Positions 32,038-40,345 of a DNA stretch of 64,000 nt are shown here, in pieces; position 1 is the stretch's first letter, and each line of letters opens with the position of its first letter. A model generated the notes under the pieces. The model made no database searches and was not told the DNA's origin. It was given only the letters and a program-made list of their open reading frames with translations. Location of the stretch: NCBI GenBank assembly GCA_030538185.1, contig JAUNUK010000001.1:856296-920295 (forward strand), written 5' to 3'. The stretch comes from Actinomycetaceae bacterium. GTDB lineage: Bacteria > Actinomycetota > Actinomycetes > Actinomycetales > Actinomycetaceae. Position numbers and translations under genes: made by a program.

Positions 32038-33944
32038 GCCATAGATTCTGCTTGTCTTTGCCTCTCATCCAATGTTGCCGCTCTAGGATCTGCAAACTCT
32101 CCCAGAATCATAAAGTTCGTGTCATCGCCCATGAGCGCGCGTAATGCTGCAACCTGTCCTTCTTTTCGGGGTGCTAGTTGCGTGGCCAATGTTGCCCCGT
32201 CAGTTCTGAACAGTCCCATACCACTGGTGGTGATGGCCCCCACCCCTTGGCCTCGTTCCTCGTAACCGTCATCATCGAAATGCGAATAGTTGCCCACCGA
32301 GTTAGCGACCGGATGAAAACGAGCCACCGTAGACTCATGCGCCTCACCAAAAGGCGAACGCTTATCCACTGACGATTCATCGGCCAGAACTTCCTTCAAG
32401 TCCTCAGACTGATTATCGAAAATAAAGTCATAGGTGTAGGTGTAGTACCCCGCCCCCAAAGCAGGCACGTTATACGTCTGCGTATCCAAAGAGTGTGAGC
32501 GAGGGTCACCGGCCCCAGGACCACCAAACACTAAAGTCTCCATCGGTGCCGCTTCCACAGTTTGCGTCAACCCCGGAGCGTTCACCAGATTATCGCGGGG
32601 GTTAAACCACAACCGAGACTCCACCACAACCGGCAGGTACTCCTTCTTACAAATAAACGCATTGGGGTCTTCAGGCTTGTCCGGGTCTTGCACCTTTTCC
32701 ACCTTATGAGGCCAGTCATCCTTCGGATCAGGGTCAGTACCGTCTGGTATTTGGTCCGAGGTTACTGTCACCGTGTCATGGAAAGAATAGTGCTTTATCG
32801 CATCATCCGAACGATGCGTCGTCCCATTAGGCGTATCAACCCTTTGAATCATGTTTCGCGAGATTTGCGAGGCAAAGGAAAGATTAAACTTCGGTTTCGG
32901 ACAATCTTCGGTAATTTCACCCGGCGCGCTCGTCGTGTTAGACCGTATCTCCGCATTTGTGGTTCCGGCCCAGATCAGGCTTTGTTGTGTCGAGCGCACA
33001 TTCGTTTTATAGACCGCCGTAAGTTGCGGCAACTTCGGGTAAAGAACCGACACATTCACTGGCTTCGTGGCATCGACGGCAGTAATGGTCATGTTCATGT
33101 CCGGGTAGTTCGGGTTCGTGAAACCCGCAAACCCAAAACTTGTGGGGCCAGAATTAGACATATCGGCTTGTTGTAGGTCTGTGATTGTCCCATTTTCTAT
33201 ATGAACTTGAAATGGAGCCTGATTAAGTAAAAGCTGCGGGTTACTAGCCTCTGCCTCCGAACCAAACAACACCTTATTAATACCCGTGACCTTCACAACC
33301 CCGGGTTGACCGGGAGCGCTCGCTTGCGACTCAATCTTTGCAAACACGCTAGGGTTAGGGCTTCCTCCCGCATTGACGTAAGAGTCACGAACCTTCATTG
33401 TGGCTTCTTGAGCGAAACGGTTACCAATATCCTTAGAAATGGCCGTGTATTGGGAATAGGCCGATTGACCACCCAAACCAGCCACTAGGTATAGACCGGC
33501 CTTAACACCTCGTTGATTCATCCCCATCTTCTTATACGCGCCCGTAAACGGGTCATAGTGATCATTGTGTTGCGAGATAATAAAGGCCATCTTCGCAATG
33601 GCCGGACCAGCGATAGTATGGGCACCACTTTGCGGATAGACCGTCATACTAGACCCAGGGCCAGGACTAATCACTTGGTCGTTATATTTGGGGTTAGCCT
33701 CCCACACCGGCCCACCCTTCTGGTCATCTAAGGAACAGTAATAGGTTCGCCCGTCAGGGCCATTGAAACCGCCCTCAACATTATGTCCATACAAGAAAGA
33801 CCCCTCACCAAGACTCCACCCACCACCCGCATTAGCAGACGGCAATGTCATTGCCGGGATGAAACCCGCAACAATAAGTGAGGTTACGGCAAACAAGCCG
33901 AGGAAACGAAGAAGAAAAGAACGAGAACTATAACGCGAGTGCAT
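31992..33944 (-). CDS. Secreted surface protein, probably 3'-truncated
   Basis: This is a 650-residue exported protein. A signal peptide (SRSFLLRFLGLFAVTSLIVAG to about residue 39, ending PSANA) is followed by GGGWSLGEGSFLYGHN. The early YYCSLDD and the later NQRGVKAGLYLVAG segment recall thioester/VaFE-type adhesins of actinobacteria, which usually end in LPXTG and a membrane helix. Neither is present here. The last residues, after about MAQLLS, are encoded by the antisense of the rep 3' end, so the original C-terminus may have been lost by insertion. GGAAAGG supports ATG 33944. Function is inferred only as surface adhesion. Confidence 0.65.
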   Translation of the reverse strand: MHSRYSSRSFLLRFLGLFAVTSLIVAGFIPAMTLPSANAGGGWSLGEGSFLYGHNVEGGFNGPDGRTYYCSLDDQKGGPVWEANPKYNDQVISPGPGSSMTVYPQSGAHTIAGPAIAKMAFIISQHNDHYDPFTGAYKKMGMNQRGVKAGLYLVAGLGGQSAYSQYTAISKDIGNRFAQEATMKVRDSYVNAGGSPNPSVFAKIESQASAPGQPGVVKVTGINKVLFGSEAEASNPQLLLNQAPFQVHIENGTITDLQQADMSNSGPTSFGFAGFTNPNYPDMNMTITAVDATKPVNVSVLYPKLPQLTAVYKTNVRSTQQSLIWAGTTNAEIRSNTTSAPGEITEDCPKPKFNLSFASQISRNMIQRVDTPNGTTHRSDDAIKHYSFHDTVTVTSDQIPDGTDPDPKDDWPHKVEKVQDPDKPEDPNAFICKKEYLPVVVESRLWFNPRDNLVNAPGLTQTVEAAPMETLVFGGPGAGDPRSHSLDTQTYNVPALGAGYYTYTYDFIFDNQSEDLKEVLADESSVDKRSPFGEAHESTVARFHPVANSVGNYSHFDDDGYEERGQGVGAITTSGMGLFRTDGATLATQLAPRKEGQVAALRALMGDDTNFMILGEFADPRAATLDERQRQAESMAQLLSRGFSFAMYSA

Positions 33945-34109
33945 ATACGGCACCTTTCCTCGAACACGGACAAACATAAATGTGACCGCCCCAATAACAA
34001 TAGTGAACGGGAACTCTTATTAGATAAGACTTCCCCCTTAAAGAAAAGGATACCCCATAAAAATAATCACCCTATTGAGCGATAAAAATAGCGTGAATAG
34101 AAAGTTTGA

Positions 34110-34138
34110 GGGCCTAACCGAAAATAACGGCTAGGCCC
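34110..34138 (-). terminator. Terminator after the cell-wall-binding protein gene
   Basis: On the minus strand GGGCCTAGCCG and CGGTTAGGCCC form an 11-bp stem with one mismatch around a TTATTTT loop, 28 nt after the stop of the 34167 gene, followed by TCAAACTTTC. It separates this gene from the surface-protein gene downstream. Confidence 0.7.
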
Positions 34139-34166
34139 CCAAAACAAGGAGAAGAATAAAACGGGA

Positions 34167-35813
34167 TTAGTAAGCGGAAGGATTAAGAATGTACTCCCAA
34201 GGACGGTAGTTTGTCTTATTTACCGGCAGTCCCTTACCCGGCTCACAAGTACCTCGCATAATGGCTAAACCAACCTGATTGCGGACACCACTAACTGAGG
34301 GATTGAACTTATCAACATAGTTAGAGCCGTGGGATTCATCCAATGTCTCATGCTTAACAATAATGAAATTAGAGTTCTTGTCCATGAGGCGTGCCCAGTG
34401 CGCAGGTGAGTCCTTGAAACGCTCTGGGTCCCAATGTGTCATCCAAATCGAGCCATCCCCTTCAGGCGAACCTCCGTATGGTTGATTGTGGTTCGTAAAC
34501 AAACCATTACATGTTTCCAAGGTTTCAATACCGTTAGCGGCACGAAGTTCCTTGGCTTTTTGCCATGCCTCTTGTTTGCTCATGGTGGGATTAGAAACAC
34601 CGCCGCTACCAGTGCCGGAAGAACCCGACCCTAAACTATCAATGCTTCGGCCCCCGTCATCGGGGTCAGAGATACCGTTACAAAATAGAATGAGCTTCTT
34701 CTTCACTGGGTCCCAACGACCCTCCGCAGGCGTACACACCCACTGACCGGCCTCGTTCTTATACCACTTGTTAAGCTCACCACCCGAGGCTTGCCCCGCA
34801 GGAACCGCAGGTGCTTGTGGTGTCTTGGCCCATGCGCCATCTTCTACCACCGCGCTACCGCCCAGGACCCAACCGGGATTATTACGAGGATAAGGGTTAG
34901 CGTTCTTCCCCACAAGAACCAGCGGAGCATTAGAACGTGCCGCAAAAGCCACACCCGCAAGCGCATCAGGAAAAGAAGTAGCCGAGGCATACACGACATT
35001 ACCCGCATACCCTGCACCCCACCCCACAGAATCTTTCATCACCTGAAGTGCAGTGTCGTAACGGTCAACACCCGAAATGCCACGCACCAAAGAGTTAGGC
35101 AACGCAGTTGAAACCTCAAACCACAACCTGTTATCAATAGCCGCGTTTCCACCAAGGAACACAACCTCCGAAGGATTCATAGCCTTCACCGCGTTCAAAG
35201 TCTCACCAGGAATCACATGAGAATCAGTCAACAACACCGGGTTACCGTTCTTCCCAGCCACCACACCCCCAGCAAGCGCATCAGGGAAGTTCGCCCCCGA
35301 GGCAATAAACACCCGAGACTTATTCGGGGCCATATTCGCAAGGCCAACCGCCGTAGCATAACGATTTGCCCCACCAATGCGAGAAACCTTACCCGAAGGA
35401 ACAACAGATGAAATCTCAGCCAACGTAGACTCCGGAATCGCTGCCGTACCCCCCACCACCACAACCGACTGCGGCTTAAGGTGCTGCAAAGCCACCTTCG
35501 CATGAGGACTTAACCCCTGCCCCCGAGAGGTAAGAACCGTCGCACCACTACTTGCAGCCGCGATAGGACCAGCCGCCAAAGCATCAGCAAAATCCTCACC
35601 AACAGCAACAAAAACCGTTGAGGCCCCACCAGGAACACTCATCGCAATACGACTCGCAGTCTCAAACCTATCCGCCCCAGCAATACGAGACACGCTATCA
35701 GCACCAAAAGCCGAAACAACCCCAAAACCCGAACCCCACACCAAACCCAACACCACAACCAAAGAGGTCAAAACCAACCCCACCCTCGACACAAAACCAG
35801 CCCTACCACCCAC
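34167..35813 (-). CDS. Secreted protein with three cell-wall-binding repeats (CWB2) and a CAP-like C-terminal domain
   Basis: This is a 548-residue exported protein. After a signal peptide (to about residue 37) come three CWB2 repeats, beginning SRIAGADRFETA, SRIGGANRYATA and RGISGVDRYDTA, each with an FPDALAG/FADALAA motif. These bind secondary wall polymers. A linker with GQWVCTPAEGRWD and a Gly/Ser hinge leads to a C-terminal domain with EAWQKAKELRAANG and FKDSPAHWARLMDKNSNF, resembling a CAP/SCP domain. The start is GTG 35813, with GGGAGGGG six bases upstream. The 5' end is very GT-rich on the coding strand. The CAP assignment is tentative. Confidence 0.82.
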   Translation of the reverse strand: MGGRAGFVSRVGLVLTSLVVVLGLVWGSGFGVVSAFGADSVSRIAGADRFETASRIAMSVPGGASTVFVAVGEDFADALAAGPIAAASSGATVLTSRGQGLSPHAKVALQHLKPQSVVVVGGTAAIPESTLAEISSVVPSGKVSRIGGANRYATAVGLANMAPNKSRVFIASGANFPDALAGGVVAGKNGNPVLLTDSHVIPGETLNAVKAMNPSEVVFLGGNAAIDNRLWFEVSTALPNSLVRGISGVDRYDTALQVMKDSVGWGAGYAGNVVYASATSFPDALAGVAFAARSNAPLVLVGKNANPYPRNNPGWVLGGSAVVEDGAWAKTPQAPAVPAGQASGGELNKWYKNEAGQWVCTPAEGRWDPVKKKLILFCNGISDPDDGGRSIDSLGSGSSGTGSGGVSNPTMSKQEAWQKAKELRAANGIETLETCNGLFTNHNQPYGGSPEGDGSIWMTHWDPERFKDSPAHWARLMDKNSNFIIVKHETLDESHGSNYVDKFNPSVSGVRNQVGLAIMRGTCEPGKGLPVNKTNYRPWEYILNPSAY

Positions 35814-35944
35814 AACAAACCCCTCCCAAATAGACAACACCAACCCCCACACATATCGACACCCCACCACCAGCTATTACCACAACCAGCCAGCACAAAG
35901 CGATACGCCAACAAGTAAACCACAACCCCAACCTGGGGAAGCTG

Positions 35945-35965
35945 CCAGCGCTGGTAAAATTTTTT
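35945..35965 (+). terminator. Palindrome followed by T run
   Basis: CCAGCGCTGG (35945-35954) is followed after four bases by a run of T residues. It resembles a small intrinsic terminator on the plus strand, although no plus-strand gene ends just before it, and the palindrome has no loop. It marks the right border of the accessory island. Confidence 0.35.
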
Positions 35966-36012
35966 TAACGCCGGTGGCTAGTATTGGTATCGATTCCCAC
36001 CTAAGGAGATAC

Positions 36013-37227
36013 GTGGCACCTATTATCGGTATGCAGCAGTGGGACACCATGACCCGTGCGGAGCTTTCATCTATGTGGGCCTTGGACCCTCGGATTTACC
36101 ACCTGAATCACGGTTCATTTGGTGGCGTACCGAAAGCAGGAATCGACAAACAGCTTCAACTCAAAGAAGACATGGAATCACACCCTGTCCAGTGGTTTGC
36201 AACCCTGCCAGAAAAGGTCGCCGTGGCCAGGGTCCAGATGGCTGCGCGGCTGGGCATCGATCCTGAATGCCTGGCCTTCGTAAATTCCGCTTCAGCAGGT
36301 GCCTCCGTGGTCTATCACTGCCTCGACATTCCCAAGGGTTCTACCGTTGTGACCACAAGCCACGGTTATGGGGCGGTTAGCATGGGGGCGAAACGTGCGG
36401 CCACAAGGGCAGGAGCAAACTTTGTTACCGTCCCTATCCCCCTGGGTGCAAGCGACGCAGAAATTGTGCAGGCTCTGATGCCCTACATGACGCCCTCGAC
36501 AAGCCTTTTGGTTATAGACCAGGTGACCTCGGCCTCCGCTAGGTCTTTTCCTGTTGCCACGATCTGCGAATATGCCCGCAAAGCCCAGGTGAAAACACTC
36601 GTTGACGGGGCACACGCTCCGGGAGTCATCGATAAGCCACTAGCAGGCGTCGACGCCGATTTTTGGGTTGGTAACCTGCACAAATTTGCCTGTTCGCCAA
36701 GAGGTTGCGCGGTCTTGTACGCCAAGAAAGAACACCACAAGACGCTGTTTCCTCTCGTTGATTCCTGGGGGACACTTTTACCTTTTCCGCAACGTTTCGA
36801 TCACCTCTCCACGGTGGACGCAACCCCCTTTTTGACGGCACCTTTTGTCTGGGACTGGATTGAAAACACTTTCGGCTGGAGCAATCTTCACGAACGTTCA
36901 AGAAAATTATTGGACGAGGGCGAAGCGATAATTCTCGATGCCTTCGCAGACCGCGGCTGGCATCAGGCCAAGACAGATGTGGGTTCTCCTGTGGGACCCA
37001 TGCGACTTTTTGGTTTACCAACAACACTAGGCAGCAATTTAGAGCTGATAGATACCTATCGTCTGAGACTTCTCGCTTCAACACCTTTTGAGGTTAGTTT
37101 TACGTTATTTGATTCCAATCCATACCTACGTCTATCCGCACACGCCTACAATCAAATAGATGATTTCGAAGCATTTACCAAAGATGGGGTTGACACGATT
37201 TTATCGTGGACACAAACAATGACTTAA
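36013..37227 (+). CDS. Aminotransferase class V-fold PLP enzyme (isopenicillin-N-epimerase/cysteine-desulfurase-like)
   Basis: This is a 404-residue PLP-dependent enzyme of fold type I. The N-terminal YHLNHGSFGGVPKAGID is typical of the isopenicillin-N epimerase-like group. TLVDGAHAPG provides the cofactor Asp and WVGNLHKFACSPRG carries the Schiff-base Lys. The start is GTG 36013 with AAGGAG five bases before; an upstream ATG (35974) lacks one. Only 37 nt separate it from the binding-protein gene of a sugar-type transporter, so they are probably one operon. Reaction is unknown: racemase, C-S lyase and desulfurase members share this fold. Confidence 0.85.
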   Translation: MAPIIGMQQWDTMTRAELSSMWALDPRIYHLNHGSFGGVPKAGIDKQLQLKEDMESHPVQWFATLPEKVAVARVQMAARLGIDPECLAFVNSASAGASVVYHCLDIPKGSTVVTTSHGYGAVSMGAKRAATRAGANFVTVPIPLGASDAEIVQALMPYMTPSTSLLVIDQVTSASARSFPVATICEYARKAQVKTLVDGAHAPGVIDKPLAGVDADFWVGNLHKFACSPRGCAVLYAKKEHHKTLFPLVDSWGTLLPFPQRFDHLSTVDATPFLTAPFVWDWIENTFGWSNLHERSRKLLDEGEAIILDAFADRGWHQAKTDVGSPVGPMRLFGLPTTLGSNLELIDTYRLRLLASTPFEVSFTLFDSNPYLRLSAHAYNQIDDFEAFTKDGVDTILSWTQTMT

Positions 37228-37264
37228 GTCCTGACTATTCAGTATTACTACACAAGGAGACATC

Positions 37265-38572
37265 ATGGTAACCCGAAAGCGCGCCACCCTTGCCATTGCA
37301 TCTGTGGCCGCATTAGCACTATCCCTGGGAGCCTGCGGCTCTACAGGGGACAATAAGGCGAGCAGTGGCTCAGGTGTTGAGTTGCAGATGGTTGAGAGCC
37401 TAACTAATCCCGACCGCACGAAATTGATTCGCTCACTATTAGATGAATTCGAAGCTGCGAACCCAGACATCAAGGTCAAACTCGTTTCTCCACCCACTGA
37501 ACAAGCCGACAATAAGATTCAACAAATGCTCCAATCTGGCTCAGGTGTGGACGTCCTTGAGGTTCGCGACCTGACGGTTGGACCGTTTTCCAATAACGGT
37601 TGGCTCTATGACATGTCGGCAGATTTAGAGTCCTGGGAAGGGTTTAAGAACCTGACTCCCAACGCTCAACTGGTCTCTAAAGCCAGCGATGGAAAATCAT
37701 ATTTTATTCCATACGGGTTTTATGGTTTATCGCTGTTTTATCGAGTGGATTTAATTGAAAAAGCAGGTTTCGATAAAGCACCACATTCTTGGCAAGATCT
37801 TTTAGAACAATCTAAAAAGATCCAAAACCCTGATGAAAATACTTATGGTTATGCTTTTAGAGGAGCTAAAAACTCAATTGGCCAGATGGCTGCTTGTATT
37901 GAAGCCTTTGTTGGCGACAACCTAGATATCCAGAACTCATATTTCACAAAGGACGGGGCAACGATCTTCTCAACCCCTGAAGCCAAGCAGGCAGTGGAAC
38001 TGTATCTGGAACTCTTCAAGAACGGCTCACCGCCCTCCTCTGTCAACTGGGGCTACCCTGAGATGGTCGACGGCTTCAAAACCGGCATGACAGCCTTCTT
38101 GCTACAAGACCCTGAGGTCATTGCCACAATCCGTAGTGATTCCAATCTGGTCGAAGGCACGCAGTGGACCACAACACCACTGTTGGTGGGCCCCACGGGG
38201 AAAGCTGCTCAACCAATCGCTACCGCTGGTTGGGGGGTTGCTCAAAACTCAAAGCACCATGAACAGGCAGTAAAGCTGGTTCAGTTCCTTTCTGGTGATG
38301 CCTCAACGACCTTCGCCAAGGAAAACAACCTCATTCCCATCCTCACCACGGCATCTGAAGATGAGTACTACAAGACTGGCCCGTGGGCTGCGTATGTCTC
38401 TATGAGCGAAGACACCAGCACCTACATGGCTGTCACAGAACCTCGATCTTCGAAGCATTGGAGCGAGTGGATGGACAAGACCTATACCGAAATCCAAGCC
38501 GTCCTTGTTGGCTCCATGACCAGTGATGACATGTTGGCCAGTTGGGACACTTTCTGGAAAGACAAGAAGTAG
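37265..38572 (+). CDS. Sugar ABC transporter substrate-binding lipoprotein (family 1)
   Basis: This is a 435-residue lipoprotein with signal peptide and lipobox LGAC (Cys near residue 24). The fold is that of MalE/UgpB-like binding proteins: EFEAANPDIKVKLVSPPTEQADNKIQQMLQSG, then the pattern around KSYFIPYGFYGLSLFYR and a C-terminal AWGVAQNSKHHEQAVKLVQFLSG-like segment. AAGGAG precedes ATG 37265. From about 37690 to 37870 codon use turns strongly AT-rich compared with the rest of the gene. The ligand is likely a carbohydrate or polyol but is not identifiable. Confidence 0.9.
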   Translation: MVTRKRATLAIASVAALALSLGACGSTGDNKASSGSGVELQMVESLTNPDRTKLIRSLLDEFEAANPDIKVKLVSPPTEQADNKIQQMLQSGSGVDVLEVRDLTVGPFSNNGWLYDMSADLESWEGFKNLTPNAQLVSKASDGKSYFIPYGFYGLSLFYRVDLIEKAGFDKAPHSWQDLLEQSKKIQNPDENTYGYAFRGAKNSIGQMAACIEAFVGDNLDIQNSYFTKDGATIFSTPEAKQAVELYLELFKNGSPPSSVNWGYPEMVDGFKTGMTAFLLQDPEVIATIRSDSNLVEGTQWTTTPLLVGPTGKAAQPIATAGWGVAQNSKHHEQAVKLVQFLSGDASTTFAKENNLIPILTTASEDEYYKTGPWAAYVSMSEDTSTYMAVTEPRSSKHWSEWMDKTYTEIQAVLVGSMTSDDMLASWDTFWKDKK

Positions 38573-38576
38573 TCGC

Positions 38577-39512
38577 GTGAGTTCTAGCCTTACAGGCGCC
38601 GGGTCGGGGGCGGTATTAAACCCGACCCGGCGCAAAACATTTTCTACACGCACGGGCTGGAGAATCCTGGCATTCTTGGCCCCTGCGATTATTTTCGTTT
38701 CCCTCTTTACTTACTACCCGATGCTCTCCGGGTCACGTATGGCATTCCACGAGTGGAACCTCTTTGATCTGACGTCCACACCCTTCGTTGGCACTCAGAA
38801 CTTTAAAACCATCTTGACAGATCCGAATTTCGGCACAATCGCGCGAAACACAGCCGTGTGGGTCCTAGCCTCGATAGTGCCTCAGTTCCTACTAGGCTTC
38901 GCCTTGGCTCTCGCTTTACGTAAACACTTCCGTTTTCGTGGCCTGTATCAAGCCCTCGTGTTCTATCCGTGGGCGGTTTCAGGCTTCTTGATTGGTATCC
39001 TTTTCCGTTGGATGTTCAACTCAGAGTACGGTGTCATCAACGACCTGCTAATGAAATCAGGGCTGATTGACAAAAACTTGCTGTGGCTTGCAGACCCGAA
39101 ACTCGCGATGCTGGCGGTTGTCATAGCTAACGTCTGGTACGGCGTCACCTTCTTCGCCATCATGATCTTGGCAGCCTTGCAGTCAGTACCAGAGGACATG
39201 CTTGAGGCCGCGTCCTTGGATGGAGCAGGGCGCATACGCACACTTTTTTCCATCATGATTCCAACCATCAAGTCAACCCTTGTTTTGACTCTCTTGCTGC
39301 GCATCATCTGGATATTCAACTTCCCCGACATTATTTTCGGCATGACAGGTGGAGGACCTGCTAACCAGACACACATCTTGACCACTTGGATGATTAACTT
39401 CACCCAACAAGGCAACTATGGCGTCGCCTCGGCTTTGGGGCTGATGGTTGTGGCCTTCTTGACTGTCTTCACTGGTCTGTATCTGATGCTCTTGAACAGG
39501 AGCAACACCTAA
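38577..39512 (+). CDS. Sugar ABC transporter permease (MalF/UgpA-like)
   Basis: This is a 311-residue membrane protein with a charged N-terminus and six predicted helices (first helix WRILAFLAPAIIFVSLFTYY). It has the EAA loop MLEAASLDGAGRIRTLFSIMIPTIK, characteristic of carbohydrate importer permeases. GTG 38577 starts 4 nt after the binding-protein stop; a longer reading from 38523 would overlap that gene. It forms a heterodimer with the next gene's product, whose start overlaps its stop (TAATG). Confidence 0.92.
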   Translation: MSSSLTGAGSGAVLNPTRRKTFSTRTGWRILAFLAPAIIFVSLFTYYPMLSGSRMAFHEWNLFDLTSTPFVGTQNFKTILTDPNFGTIARNTAVWVLASIVPQFLLGFALALALRKHFRFRGLYQALVFYPWAVSGFLIGILFRWMFNSEYGVINDLLMKSGLIDKNLLWLADPKLAMLAVVIANVWYGVTFFAIMILAALQSVPEDMLEAASLDGAGRIRTLFSIMIPTIKSTLVLTLLLRIIWIFNFPDIIFGMTGGGPANQTHILTTWMINFTQQGNYGVASALGLMVVAFLTVFTGLYLMLLNRSNT

Positions 39513-40345
39513 TGAACCAGAAATCTTTAGTATTGACCATCACCAAGTTTGTGCTCTTGGGACTGTGGCTGGTCATCACCATGTTTCCTTTCTACTGGAT
39601 TGTTGCTACGTCTTTTAAAGATCCCACAGTTATTGCTGAATACCCGGTTCGCTACTGGGCTGAGAATCCCACTCTGAGGAACTATCGTTCAATATTTACC
39701 GACGCGACCTTCGGCCAATATCTGTTCAACAGCTTCTTGGTTGCATCCTTATCTGCCGCTGTTTCAACTTTCATTGCGCTGTTATCGGGCTATGTCCTGG
39801 CACGGTTCCGCTTCAAGTCCAAGCCTGCCGTCATGATGGCCTTCCTTGTGACCCAAATGATTCCTGCCTTCATTGCCCTGGGCCCCCTATACATGATGAT
39901 GACAAGGCTTGGCCTAGTGGATTCCAGAATCGGCCTGGGCGTGGTGTACGTGGCCATGTGTATCCCCTTTGCCTCTATCATGCTGCGCGGATTCTTCGAT
40001 AACATCCCAGATACCCTGGAAGAAGCCGCCATGGTGGATGGCTGCACACGCTTCACAGCCCTATTTAGAATCATCATCCCCGTGATGACCCCTGGGATAA
40101 CCGCTGCCTACATCTTCAACTTTGTGAACTGCTGGAACGAACTGTTCTTGTCGGTGACCCTTATCAATTCAGACGAGCACAAGACCATCCCGACTGCCCT
40201 CAATGGGTTCATCTCGTCTTTCAATATTGACTGGGGCCCCATGTCAGCCGCTGCAGTCCTCACGATCGTGCCCACGATGCTGCTCTTCGCCTTTGCCTCA
40301 AAGTACATCATCCAAGGCTTGACCTCAGGTGCAGTAAAGGGTTAG
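39512..40345 (+). CDS. Sugar ABC transporter permease (MalG/UgpE-like)
   Basis: This is a 277-residue membrane protein with six helices and the EAA loop TLEEAAMVDGCTRFTALFRIIIPVM, partner of the preceding permease. The operon has no ATPase gene; actinobacterial sugar importers often share one MsiK-type ATPase encoded elsewhere. The 3' end overlaps the convergent glnE by 4 bp, leaving no room for a separate terminator. Confidence 0.92.
   Translation: MNQKSLVLTITKFVLLGLWLVITMFPFYWIVATSFKDPTVIAEYPVRYWAENPTLRNYRSIFTDATFGQYLFNSFLVASLSAAVSTFIALLSGYVLARFRFKSKPAVMMAFLVTQMIPAFIALGPLYMMMTRLGLVDSRIGLGVVYVAMCIPFASIMLRGFFDNIPDTLEEAAMVDGCTRFTALFRIIIPVMTPGITAAYIFNFVNCWNELFLSVTLINSDEHKTIPTALNGFISSFNIDWGPMSAAAVLTIVPTMLLFAFASKYIIQGLTSGAVKG

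Noticed and set aside
32562..33176. 204-residue plus-strand Arg/His-rich ORF
   Set aside because: It lies wholly inside the surface-protein gene on the other strand and has no ribosome site or recognisable motif.
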